Below, in pieces: positions 15,710 to 23,332 of a stretch of 27,561 bases of DNA. The notes under the pieces are model-generated. The model saw only the letters and a program-made list of their open reading frames with translations, did no database searches and was not told the origin of the DNA. Origin of the DNA: Pseudomonadota bacterium (GTDB lineage Bacteria; Pseudomonadota; Gammaproteobacteria; Burkholderiales; Ferrovaceae); NCBI GenBank assembly GCA_021828575.1, contig JAJZEL010000078.1:1-27561 (forward strand). The letters run 5' to 3'. How positions within the stretch are numbered: position 1 is the first letter of the stretch; each line of letters starts with the position of its first letter. The translations under genes and the position numbers were made by a program.

Positions 15710-16805
15710 TGCACTGGGTGTTACCCGAAAACCGGTGGTCCTGGTGGTGGATGACACCCCGGAAAACCTGACGCTGGTCAATGAACTCCTCAAGGACCAA
15801 TACAAGGTCAAGCTGGCCAACAATGGCGAGCGCGCCATCCGGTTATCCCTGTCTGACCCCATCCCGGACATCATCCTGCTGGATGTCATGATGCCGGGTC
15901 TGGACGGCTACGAAGTCTGCCGCCGATTGAAAGCCCATGACCGCACGGTGCATGTGCCAGTGATTTTCCTCACGGCCATGAGCAAGGGGGAAGACGAAGC
16001 CATGGGTATGGCCCTCGGGGCCGTGGACTACATCACCAAACCCATCAATGAAAGTGTGCTCAAGGCCCGCATCAAGAACCATCTGGACCTCAAACTCATG
16101 CGGGACTTCCTGCTGGACCAGAATCACTTCCTGCTCAGCGAGGTCACCCGCCGCACCCAGCAGATCACCGCCCTGCAGGAAGTGACCGTGTTCGTGCTGG
16201 CCTCCCTGGCGGAAACCCGCGACAACGAAACGGGCAATCACATCCGGCGCACCCAGCACTATGTGCGCCTGCTGGCTGAAACCCTGCGCCACCATCCGCG
16301 CTTTGCCTACTTCCTGAACGTGGGCGACACCATCGAGCAGCTCTTCAAGTCGGCCCCCTTGCACGACATCGGCAAGGTGGGCATTCCCGACCACATTCTC
16401 ATGAAGCCAGGCCCACTGACCCGTGAAGAATTTGAAATCATGAAGACCCACACCACTCTGGGCCGCGATTCCATCATCAAGGCTGAAAGCGAACTGGGCA
16501 TTGAACTGCCCTTCCTCAAATATGCCAAGGAAATTGCCCACAGTCACCAGGAAAAATGGGATGGCTCCGGCTATCCTCAAGGACTATCAGGAGACGCCAT
16601 TCCCATTTCCGCCCGACTCATGGCCCTGGCCGACGTATACGATGCCCTGGTGAACGAACGGGTGTACAAACCCCGCTTCGCTCATGGGGAAGCTGTCCGG
16701 ATCATCATGGAGGGCAAAGGCAGCCACTTCGACCCGGACATTGCCGATGCTTTCCAGCAACTGGAGAAGGAATTCAATAACATTGCCCTGCTATATGCGG
16801 ACTGA
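15693..16805 (+). CDS. Response regulator with HD-GYP domain (predicted c-di-GMP phosphodiesterase)
   Basis: 370 residues: receiver domain 14-135 with acidic pair D20/D21, phosphoacceptor D64 (ILLDVMMPGLDG) and K116 (DYITKP), then an HD-GYP domain from about 165. Signature residues are present: ETGNH (H183), HDIGK (H224, D225), MKTH (H253), HSHQEKWDGSGYP (H283, H285, GYP 293-295) and ALADVYDAL. HD-GYP proteins hydrolyse c-di-GMP to GMP at a di- or tri-iron centre. The ATG with AGGAAG lies inside the kinase gene, so the kinase HPt or REC domains probably phosphorylate this protein. A drop in c-di-GMP would favour motility over biofilm (inference). Confidence 0.94.
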   Translation: MNMPDDALGVTRKPVVLVVDDTPENLTLVNELLKDQYKVKLANNGERAIRLSLSDPIPDIILLDVMMPGLDGYEVCRRLKAHDRTVHVPVIFLTAMSKGEDEAMGMALGAVDYITKPINESVLKARIKNHLDLKLMRDFLLDQNHFLLSEVTRRTQQITALQEVTVFVLASLAETRDNETGNHIRRTQHYVRLLAETLRHHPRFAYFLNVGDTIEQLFKSAPLHDIGKVGIPDHILMKPGPLTREEFEIMKTHTTLGRDSIIKAESELGIELPFLKYAKEIAHSHQEKWDGSGYPQGLSGDAIPISARLMALADVYDALVNERVYKPRFAHGEAVRIIMEGKGSHFDPDIADAFQQLEKEFNNIALLYAD

Positions 16806-16872
16806 ACGCCTTGGCCCGGTACGCTCAAGACACATGAAGGTTGATGTTCGCCTGTAAAAAAGAAGGAAGTCA

Positions 16873-17409
16873 ATGTCTCGCTCACACCTGTCAATGCTCG
16901 AGTTCAAAAGGACTTTAATGCCCTATGAAAAACAGGGCAATGGGCAAGTCATGACCGAATTCTTATCGTCACGGAAGGCAGCAAAACCGAACCATTGTAT
17001 CTTGGTGAAATTCGCAAGGAACATCGCCTACAAACGGCCAACGTTCAGGTGCGGCCCAGCCAATATGGCACCTCACCGCTTGGGGTCGTAGAATACGCCC
17101 ACCACTTGTTTGTAAAAGGAGCAGAAGAAAAAAACATTCAGCCACGTACCTTTGAGCAAGTGTATGTCGTATTCGATCGTGACGATCACAAAACCTACCA
17201 TAACGCCCTGAACAAAACTGCCGCACTGAATGGCACATTACGCAACGACCTAAGGACAGGCCGGGTACTACACGCGAACCCGAAAAAACCTAGCGGAGGC
17301 CTCCCAACGGGCCGAGTGTCTGGCGCAATCGACCACCGCCCGCGAAGGTGTTGAGCCTTACACGAATATGCATTGCCTGGTACATCTACTCGTCACGCTT
17401 AAATCCTGA
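16873..17409 (+). pseudogene. Decayed RloB-family gene (abortive-infection type)
   Basis: Pieces of one RloB-like protein survive in two frames. The start at 16873 has AGAAGGAAG ahead (MSRSHLSMLEFKRT...). After the A5 run at 16928-16932 the sense passes to another frame, reading DRILIVTEGSKTEPLY, then YGTSPLGVVEYA and VYVVFDRDDHKTYHNAL, the family's toprim-like acidic motifs. One lost A would explain the shift. Near 17262-17274 sense passes back to the first frame with a C-terminal piece (NLAEASQRAECLAQ, EPYTNMHCLVHLLVTL) ending in TGA at 17407-17409. The expected central PCFELWLLLH region is missing, so a segment of perhaps 60-80 codons was deleted. RloB is usually paired with an ATPase; none is present here. 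Base composition is more AT-rich than the flanking genes, suggesting acquired defence DNA now dead. Confidence 0.75.
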
Positions 17410-17484
17410 TTTCTGACAGAGGGACCACGGGGTCACGCCCCCTCCACATTTCAATCGAAACCCAGTGATTGATGATCACCGGCC

Positions 17485-18180
17485 CTAGAAGCGAAACGAC
17501 AGCACGGCCCCGTACTGAAATGCCAGGCCATTGGCTGAAAGACCCAGGAGACTGCCCCGGAAGTCAAACAAACCGATTTCAGGCACCAGCGCCACGCTGG
17601 GCGTCAGGGCCACCTTGGCCCCCACATCAACTCCTGTGGCACTGAGATTGTTACGACTGCTTCCCCCCACTGCCGATGGAATGGCGGTGTACACATAGCG
17701 CAGTTCCGTGATGAGGGTATAACGGTCGGACAAGACATGACTGGCGATGAGATCGGCTCCCGGACTCCAGGCATTTTTCGACTGTCCGGAAATTTCCAGA
17801 TAGGAATAGGCCGCACCCACGACGAAGGCCATTTGCCAGGGGCTGGATGGATCAGTGAACCGGTGCTTGATGTCGATCTCGCTGCCCAGGGAAGGCCCCA
17901 CACTTGAAAAAGGCAGAGCCACCTGAGTCAACCGGTACCCGATGTCCCAGCCGTCCGCCAAGCCCGTGCGAAAGCCGGCATGAGGCAGGAATGGCGTGAA
18001 ACTGCTCTGGCGGGGACTGCCCACGGAAGTGTATTGCCCCCCCGTTCCGGCAATGGCCGAAAAGCCACCCACCGGTGTCGTGTCGGCCGTGGAAAACCCC
18101 AACAGCCAGAACGCCTGGGCGGATCCGCTAAACCACAGCAGGCTACCTGCCGCCCATCCCATCCATACCGGTTTACGCAC
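17485..18180 (-). CDS. Outer-membrane beta-barrel protein, unknown function
   Basis: 231 residues with a signal peptide (WMGWAAGSLLWFSGSAQAFW, cleavage near residue 23), then repeated amphipathic strands separated by Gly/Ser turns and a C-terminal AVLSFRF ending in Phe. This indicates a small 8- to 10-strand barrel. It starts with GTG at 18180, with GGAG seven bases upstream. I do not recognise the family. It has its own short unit between oxyR and the rloB remnant; a weak GTGAT/ATCAC hairpin follows the stop at about 17465-17479. Confidence 0.75.
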   Translation of the reverse strand: MRKPVWMGWAAGSLLWFSGSAQAFWLLGFSTADTTPVGGFSAIAGTGGQYTSVGSPRQSSFTPFLPHAGFRTGLADGWDIGYRLTQVALPFSSVGPSLGSEIDIKHRFTDPSSPWQMAFVVGAAYSYLEISGQSKNAWSPGADLIASHVLSDRYTLITELRYVYTAIPSAVGGSSRNNLSATGVDVGAKVALTPSVALVPEIGLFDFRGSLLGLSANGLAFQYGAVLSFRF

Positions 18181-18224
18181 AAGACAGCTCCATTAGAATC
18201 CCGGGATTTCCGGTGTAAATTTCA

Positions 18225-18249
18225 GGCAGGCTCACAATCTCAGCCTGCC
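18225..18249 (-). terminator. Hairpin at the 3' end of oxyR
   Basis: GGCAGGCT (18225-18232) pairs perfectly with AGCCTGCC (18242-18249) over a 9-base loop. It overlaps the oxyR stop codon. The minus-strand RNA continues UGAAAUUU, only a weak U tract. It probably ends the katG-oxyR transcript before the barrel gene. Confidence 0.55.
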
Positions 18250-19157
18250 CGATCTTTGACTTTCTCATCAAACAGTCGGTGCAGCAGGTCACACAAAGCA
18301 CCCAACTCTGCTTCCTTTGTCGTGGTGGTTCGGGCCACCAAAGCCACCGTGCGACGGGGAACAGGTGCCATCACAGGACGCGCTTCCAGACCTGACCCTG
18401 TGATCAGTCCGGCCTGCAGGGCCATGGAAGGGATCAGACCCAGGCCCGCCCCCGAACGAACCATCTGGACTAACGTCAGCAGACTGGTGGCTTCCATGCC
18501 ACCTGCCAGCGATGCAGGAGGCTTCCGGCATGCTGCCAGTACATGGTCCCTCAGGCAATGCCCCTCTTCCAGAAGCAGCAGGCGGTCCGTCACATGACGG
18601 GTCATGCGTACGGATTCACCCAGCGCATTCAGTTCCTTCCTGGAGCCCACCAGCCACAAGTCATCGTCAAACAGAGCCTCTACCCTGAAACCCGAGGTGT
18701 CATGGGGCAAGGCCATGAGCACGAAATCCAGGTGTCCGGACTCCAGGCGCTCCAGCAGGTTTCTCGTCAGGTCTTCCCGAACCGCCAGACACAATTCCGG
18801 ATAACGCCTGCCCAGGCTTTTCATGAGGGCACTCAGCAAAAATGGCGCAATGGTGGGAATGACACCCAGGCGAACACGGCCCTGCATGGACGCGGAAGCC
18901 CGGGCTGCATCCACCAGATCCTGACATTGCGCCAGCAGGGGACGTGCCCTGGCCACCACATCCCGACCTGCATCCGTCATCAGCACATTTTGCCGGTCAC
19001 GTTCCACCAGGGCTGCACCCAAGAGGGATTCCAGTTCACGTATGCCTGCGCTCAGTGTGGGCTGCGTCACGAAACAGACTTCGGCAGCACGCGTAAAGTT
19101 GAGGTATTCCGATAGCACCACCAGGTACTGCAGTTGTTTAAGGGAAGGGAGCGCCAT
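18240..19157 (-). CDS. oxyR: Peroxide-sensing LysR-type regulator OxyR
   Basis: 305 residues: N-terminal winged helix-turn-helix (FTRAAEVCFVTQPTLSAGIREL) and a LysR substrate domain. The redox pair is present at C201 and C210 in GHCLRDHVLAACR, with the same nine-residue spacing as E. coli Cys199/Cys208, so disulfide switching by H2O2 is expected. It lies 18 bp downstream of katG on the same strand, so it is probably co-transcribed and may regulate its own operon through the operator upstream of katG. Confidence 0.94.
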   Translation of the reverse strand: MALPSLKQLQYLVVLSEYLNFTRAAEVCFVTQPTLSAGIRELESLLGAALVERDRQNVLMTDAGRDVVARARPLLAQCQDLVDAARASASMQGRVRLGVIPTIAPFLLSALMKSLGRRYPELCLAVREDLTRNLLERLESGHLDFVLMALPHDTSGFRVEALFDDDLWLVGSRKELNALGESVRMTRHVTDRLLLLEEGHCLRDHVLAACRKPPASLAGGMEATSLLTLVQMVRSGAGLGLIPSMALQAGLITGSGLEARPVMAPVPRRTVALVARTTTTKEAELGALCDLLHRLFDEKVKDRAG

Positions 19158-19175
19158 GGAACACCGTCCTTGCTT

Positions 19176-21353
19176 TCACGCGAGATCGAAGCGATCCAGG
19201 TTCATCACCTTGTTCCAGGCGGCAATGAAATCGTCCACAAACTTCCGTTCCGCATCCGCGCTGCCATACACTTCTGCCACGGCACGCAACTGGGCATTGG
19301 ACCCAAACACCAGATCAACACGGGACGCCATCCACCTGACCCTGCCCGTGGCACGTTCGCGTCCCTCGAACAGATCGGCTGTCTTCGACACGGGTTGGTA
19401 CTCCACTGCCATGTCCAGCAGATTCACGAAAAAATCGTTGGTCAGGGTTTCCGGTCGCCGGGTCAGAACCCCCACATCCGATTGTGTATGGTTGGCCTTG
19501 AGCACACGCAACCCCCCCACCAGCACGGTCATTTCGGGCACGGTCAGTGTCAGCAGTTGCGCCCGGTCCACCAGACATTCCTCGGCCGGAACAGCCAGCC
19601 CGGGCTTCAGGTAGTTGCGGAACCCGTCTGCCACCGGTTCCAGCACAGCAAAGGACTGTATGTCAGTCTGCTCCTGGGAGGCGTCCGTCCGTCCTGGCGT
19701 GAAGGGAACCTTCACCAGGTGCCCCGCATTCCTGGCCGCCTGCTCGACACCCGCACACCCGGCCAGCACGATGAGGTCGGCCAGGGAAATCTTTTTATCC
19801 TTGTGTTCGCCATTGAACACACTCTGAATGCCTTCCAGAACAAGGAGTCCCTGTGCCAGCCGTTCCGGCTGATTCACAGTCCAGTCCCGCTGTGGTGCCA
19901 GCCGGATCCGTGCCCCATTCGCCCCGCCACGCTTGTCCGATCCACGGAACGTGGAGGCCGAGGCCCAGGCAGTGGACACCAGTTGCCCGATGGACAATCC
20001 GGTGGCCAGTATCCTGGCTTTCAGGGTCTCCACATCACGCTCGTCCACCAGCGGGTGGTCAACAGCCGGAATGGGATCCTGCCAGAGGAAATCCGTGGCA
20101 GGCACTTCCGGCCCCAGGTAGCGCACACGAGGCCCCATGTCCCGGTGGGTCAACTTGAACCAGGCGCGGGCAAAAGCATCGGCAAACGCTTCCGGATGCT
20201 CGAGAAAACGCCGCGAAATTTTTTCGTAGGCGGGATCAAACCGCAAAGCCAGGTCGGTGGTCAGCATGGTCGGTGCATGACGTCGGGAAGGGTCATGGGC
20301 ATCGGGTACAGTGCCTGCTCCCGCCCCATGCTTTGGCACCCACTGGTGGGCTCCTGCCGGGCTTTTCGTCAGCTCCCACTCGTATCCGAACAGATTGGAA
20401 AAAAACTGGTGACTCCAGCGGGTGGGCGTGTCCGTCCAGGTGACCTCCAGACCGCTGGTGATGGTGTCGGCCCCTTTTCCTGAACCATGGCGATTTTTCC
20501 AGCCAAAGCCCTGTGCCTCGATGCCGGCCGCTTCGGGTTCGGGCCCCACGTTTCGCGCGTCTCCTGCACCATGTGCCTTGCCGAAGGTATGACCTCCGGC
20601 GATGAGCGCCACGGTTTCCTCGTCATCCATGGCCATGCGGGCAAAGGTTTCGCGAATATCATGCGCTGCAGCCACCGGGTCCGGATGGCCGCCCGGGCCT
20701 TCCGGATTGACATAAATCAGCCCCATCTGCACGGCCGCCAGGGGGGTTTCCAGATTCCGTTCACCCGTGTGCCGCTGGTCAGTCAACCACTTGTTTTCAG
20801 CACCCCAGTAAATGTCCTGTTCCGGTTCCCAGATGTCCTCCCGCCCACCCCCAAAGCCCAAGGGGCTGAATCCCATGGACTCCAGGGCCACGTTGCCCGT
20901 GAGGATCATCAGGTCAGCCCAGGAAATCTTTTTGCCGTATTTTTGCTTGATGGGCCAAAGCAGCCTGCGTGCCTTGTCGAGGTTGGCATTGTCAGGCCAG
21001 CTGTTGAGCGGAGCAAAACGCTGGTTACCGTGGCCTGCGCCACCGCGTCCATCCCCGGTGCGGTAAGTACCGGCACTATGCCAGGCCATGCGGATGAACA
21101 GGGGGCCATAGTGTCCGAAATCTGCTGGCCACCACTCTTGCGAAAGGGTCATGAGGGCCTGGAGATCTTTTTTGACGGCTTTCAGGTCAAGACTTTTGAA
21201 TGCCGCTGCATAGTCGAAATCCTTCCCCATGGGGTCGGACTGGGGTGCCTGCTGACGCAGGATGTGGAGTTTGAGCTGACCGGGCCACCAGTCACGATTG
21301 GTCGTACCACCCCCGGCGGCGTGATGAAACGGGCATTGGGCTTCGCTGGACAT
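19176..21353 (-). CDS. katG: Catalase-peroxidase KatG
   Basis: Bifunctional haem enzyme that removes H2O2 (catalase and peroxidase activities), cytoplasmic, 725 residues in two tandem peroxidase-like domains. Distal triad R88, W91, H92 in IRMAWHSAGTYR; covalent adduct residues W91, Y214 (GLIYVNPEGP) and M240 (ARMAMDDEE); proximal haem ligand H255 in AGGHTFGKAHG. The start MSSEAQCPFHH at 21353 is preceded by GGGAG and fits family N-termini better than the ATG at 21371. First gene of a katG-oxyR unit. No missing residues seen. Confidence 0.97.
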   Translation of the reverse strand: MSSEAQCPFHHAAGGGTTNRDWWPGQLKLHILRQQAPQSDPMGKDFDYAAAFKSLDLKAVKKDLQALMTLSQEWWPADFGHYGPLFIRMAWHSAGTYRTGDGRGGAGHGNQRFAPLNSWPDNANLDKARRLLWPIKQKYGKKISWADLMILTGNVALESMGFSPLGFGGGREDIWEPEQDIYWGAENKWLTDQRHTGERNLETPLAAVQMGLIYVNPEGPGGHPDPVAAAHDIRETFARMAMDDEETVALIAGGHTFGKAHGAGDARNVGPEPEAAGIEAQGFGWKNRHGSGKGADTITSGLEVTWTDTPTRWSHQFFSNLFGYEWELTKSPAGAHQWVPKHGAGAGTVPDAHDPSRRHAPTMLTTDLALRFDPAYEKISRRFLEHPEAFADAFARAWFKLTHRDMGPRVRYLGPEVPATDFLWQDPIPAVDHPLVDERDVETLKARILATGLSIGQLVSTAWASASTFRGSDKRGGANGARIRLAPQRDWTVNQPERLAQGLLVLEGIQSVFNGEHKDKKISLADLIVLAGCAGVEQAARNAGHLVKVPFTPGRTDASQEQTDIQSFAVLEPVADGFRNYLKPGLAVPAEECLVDRAQLLTLTVPEMTVLVGGLRVLKANHTQSDVGVLTRRPETLTNDFFVNLLDMAVEYQPVSKTADLFEGRERATGRVRWMASRVDLVFGSNAQLRAVAEVYGSADAERKFVDDFIAAWNKVMNLDRFDLA

Positions 21354-21432
21354 TTGGGGTCTCCCTCGCAATGAATGCCCGCGAAATCGCGAGCTGTAAG
21401 GGCAATTTAGCCCAAGCCAAACCCAAGAGCCA

Positions 21433-21469
21433 ATTGATTATTCAAATGGTTGTGATAGTCATTTTCTAT
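21433..21469 (-). promoter_or_regulatory. OxyR operator upstream of katG
   Basis: Read on the minus strand: ATAG-N7-CTAT-N7-ATTT-N7-CAAT. This matches the four-half-site OxyR consensus ATAG-N7-CTAT-N7-ATAG-N7-CTAT with exact spacing, two perfect and two degraded half-sites. It sits about 80 bp before the katG start. A weak -35 (TTGGCT) begins at its promoter-proximal end, the position expected for activation. Confidence 0.75.
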
Positions 21470-21501
21470 GAACAAATTGACCACCATCGACTCAATAGTG
21501 A

Positions 21502-21533
21502 CCTGTCCGCAGATACAATGACCTGCGGACAGG
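21502..21533 (-). terminator. Perfect 11-bp hairpin between the secreted protein gene and katG
   Basis: CCTGTCCGCAG and CTGCGGACAGG flank a 10-base loop. It starts about 12 bp after the stop of the upstream minus-strand gene and lies before the katG OxyR site, so it should separate the two units. No T tract follows in either direction. Confidence 0.6.
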
Positions 21534-21544
21534 AAAGAACGGTT

Positions 21545-22030
21545 TTACTGGTGACCCGCAGGGAATGGCTTGCCCAGATCGTCCGGCGTCAGATGGGCAC
21601 TCTGGAACATGACCCATTCGCCGCCCAGATTCTTGGTCCAGGCACCCACGGTGAATGTCCCGTCCATCAGGTATTCGCAGTGGTAGGTGACCTGCAGATC
21701 TTTCTTGCCTCCATCCACCATGGGCACGTCCTTCAGGGTGGCAGCCACGCTGAGCACGGTACTGTCCTGCGTGCGGCGCACGATGCCCTTGATGTCCGTG
21801 GCCTCAGTGACGGGCGACTGGTTGATCATGGACTGGACACACGCCTCTTCCTGGGACTTGAGATCAGGACCTGCCTTGGTCACCACCTTCCGGGGCGCAT
21901 CAGGGCTGATCTTGATTTCAGACGGGAAATAGTTCTCGTGATCAGTCGGAAAGAAGTTGTCATCAGCCAGGGCCTGCAGGGAAAACAGGGACAGCAAAAA
22001 AGCACTTCCCAGGACCAGTTGTCGGGTCAT
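21545..22030 (-). CDS. Secreted protein of unknown function
   Basis: 161 residues from the ATG at 22030, preceded by a strong GGAGGAG. Sec signal peptide (MTRQLVLGSAFLLSLFSLQALADD, cleavage near ALA-DD) and no further hydrophobic segment, so periplasmic or secreted. The mature part has two cysteines (in EEACVQSM and TYHCEYL) that could form a disulfide, and a strand-rich C-terminal half ending in WTKNLGGEWVMFQSAHL. I do not recognise the family. It follows the Old Yellow Enzyme gene by about 100 bp on the same strand; whether they share a transcript is unclear. Confidence 0.75.
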   Translation of the reverse strand: MTRQLVLGSAFLLSLFSLQALADDNFFPTDHENYFPSEIKISPDAPRKVVTKAGPDLKSQEEACVQSMINQSPVTEATDIKGIVRRTQDSTVLSVAATLKDVPMVDGGKKDLQVTYHCEYLMDGTFTVGAWTKNLGGEWVMFQSAHLTPDDLGKPFPAGHQ

Positions 22031-22131
22031 GGTGTCTCCTCCGGGGTATTTGGTTATGGGGACTACAGGCTTTATGTTAACCCAGCCAGGCCACTGGCGG
22101 GTAGCCCCCTCCCCACTGCCCCCCACCTGCG

Positions 22132-23208
22132 TCAGGCCATCACTTCATCCAGAAAAGGATAGTCCGTATAACCTTCCACCAGATTCTCCAGTCCGTAACC
22201 GTAAAACAGGTTCGGACGCTGGGCATTGAGCGATGCATTCCTGCGCAACCGCTCCGGCAGGTCAGGATTAGCGATGAACGTCTTGCCAAAGGAAATGGCA
22301 TCCGCATGCCCTGATGCCACTTCCTGCCGGGCGGTTTCAGGGGTGAACCCTTCGTTGGCGATCAACACGCCACCAAAACGTTTTTTGAGCTCAGGGCTGA
22401 TGCGGTCCTCGCCCAGGGATTCCCGAGTGAAGATGAACGCCACCTTGCGCCGGCCCAGTGCCTCGGCCACATACCCAAACGTGCCCAGCCGATTGGAATC
22501 ACCCATGGTGTGGGCATCGCCACGAGGCGCCAGATGAACGCCCACGCGATTGGCGCCCCACACACCTATGGCCGCGTCCGTCACTTCCAGCAGCAGTCGG
22601 GCACGGTTTTCCACACTGCCCCCATACTCGTCATCCCGCAAATTGGTGCTGTCCTGGAGAAACTGGTCCAGCAGGTAACCATTGGCCCCATGGATTTCCA
22701 CCCCGTCAAACCCGGCACGCAGGGCGTTTTCTGCCCCCCGACGATAGGCCTCCACGATGCCCGGAATCTCAGCCAGGGTCAGCGCCCTGGGAACCACGTA
22801 GTCACGCATGGGACGGAGCAGACTCACGTGCCCCTGGGGTGCCAGAGCGGAAGGTGCCACGGGAAGCTGCCCCCCGAGGAAGTCCGGATGGGACACCCGA
22901 CCCACGTGCCAAAGCTGCAGCAGGATGCGTCCACCCGTTTCATGCACAGCCTTCGTGACCTGCTTCCATCCCGCCACCTGCTCTTCCGACCAGATGCCGG
23001 GCGTGTCGGGATACCCCACGCCCATGGGATCCACTGAGGTGGCCTCGCTCAGGATCAGCCCTGCACCGGCACGCTGGGTGTAGTACTCCGCCATCAGCGC
23101 AGTGGGCACACGGCCTGCCCCCGAGCGACAACGGGTGAGGGGAGCCATGACGATACGGTTGGGCAGGGACCAAGCCCCCACCTGAAGGGGTGTGAACAGC
23201 AGATTCAT
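22132..23208 (-). CDS. Old Yellow Enzyme-family ene-reductase (NemA-like)
   Basis: FMN-dependent flavoprotein of 358 residues, a TIM barrel that reduces activated alkenes (and nitro compounds in NemA) with NAD(P)H. The start at 23208 has GGAG; longer in-frame starts upstream run into the promoter region. Family features: NRIVMAPLTRCRS at the start, EYYTQRAGAGLILSEAT, LWHVGRVSHP, the substrate-binding pair H173 and N176 in VEIHGANGYLLDQFL, then NLRDDEYGGSVENRARLLLE, and FGKTFIANPDLPERLR at the phosphate site. Possibly detoxifies reactive electrophiles, which suits the neighbouring peroxide genes (inference). Confidence 0.93.
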   Translation of the reverse strand: MNLLFTPLQVGAWSLPNRIVMAPLTRCRSGAGRVPTALMAEYYTQRAGAGLILSEATSVDPMGVGYPDTPGIWSEEQVAGWKQVTKAVHETGGRILLQLWHVGRVSHPDFLGGQLPVAPSALAPQGHVSLLRPMRDYVVPRALTLAEIPGIVEAYRRGAENALRAGFDGVEIHGANGYLLDQFLQDSTNLRDDEYGGSVENRARLLLEVTDAAIGVWGANRVGVHLAPRGDAHTMGDSNRLGTFGYVAEALGRRKVAFIFTRESLGEDRISPELKKRFGGVLIANEGFTPETARQEVASGHADAISFGKTFIANPDLPERLRRNASLNAQRPNLFYGYGLENLVEGYTDYPFLDEVMA

Positions 23209-23245
23209 GGAGATCTCCTTGCAAAGTCGTTCATCAACTTCGCCA

Positions 23246-23251
23246 ATTATA
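23246..23251 (-). promoter_or_regulatory. Probable -10 element of the Old Yellow Enzyme gene
   Basis: Perfect TATAAT on the minus strand, about 38 bp before the start codon. No good -35 is visible at 16-18 bases, so an activator may be needed or the match is fortuitous. Confidence 0.4.
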
Positions 23252-23286
23252 CCGCAGTGCAGCATCTGCTCCATTTGCCTCAAACC

Positions 23287-23313
23287 CTGAATCCAGTCAG
23301 GATTCGGTTTTTT
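23287..23313 (+). terminator. Intrinsic terminator just ahead of the glycosidase gene
   Basis: CTGAATCC pairs with GGATTCGG (8 bp, one G-T) over the loop AGTCA and is followed directly by six T. This is a classical Rho-independent terminator on the plus strand, 19 bp before the glycosidase ATG. The only plus-strand sequence before it is the short divergent intergenic region, so it acts either as an attenuator or as the end of a short RNA. Confidence 0.75.
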
Positions 23314-23332
23314 CAACGGATACTGAAACCCC

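Noticed and set aside
16855..17484. Two separate small genes in the rloB region
   Set aside because: Both small frames make sense only when joined as parts of one RloB-like protein, and neither is a complete domain.
19134..20483. Plus-strand frame of 449 codons
   Set aside because: Lies antisense to katG, whose protein is complete and fully conserved; composition reads as a mirror of KatG codons.
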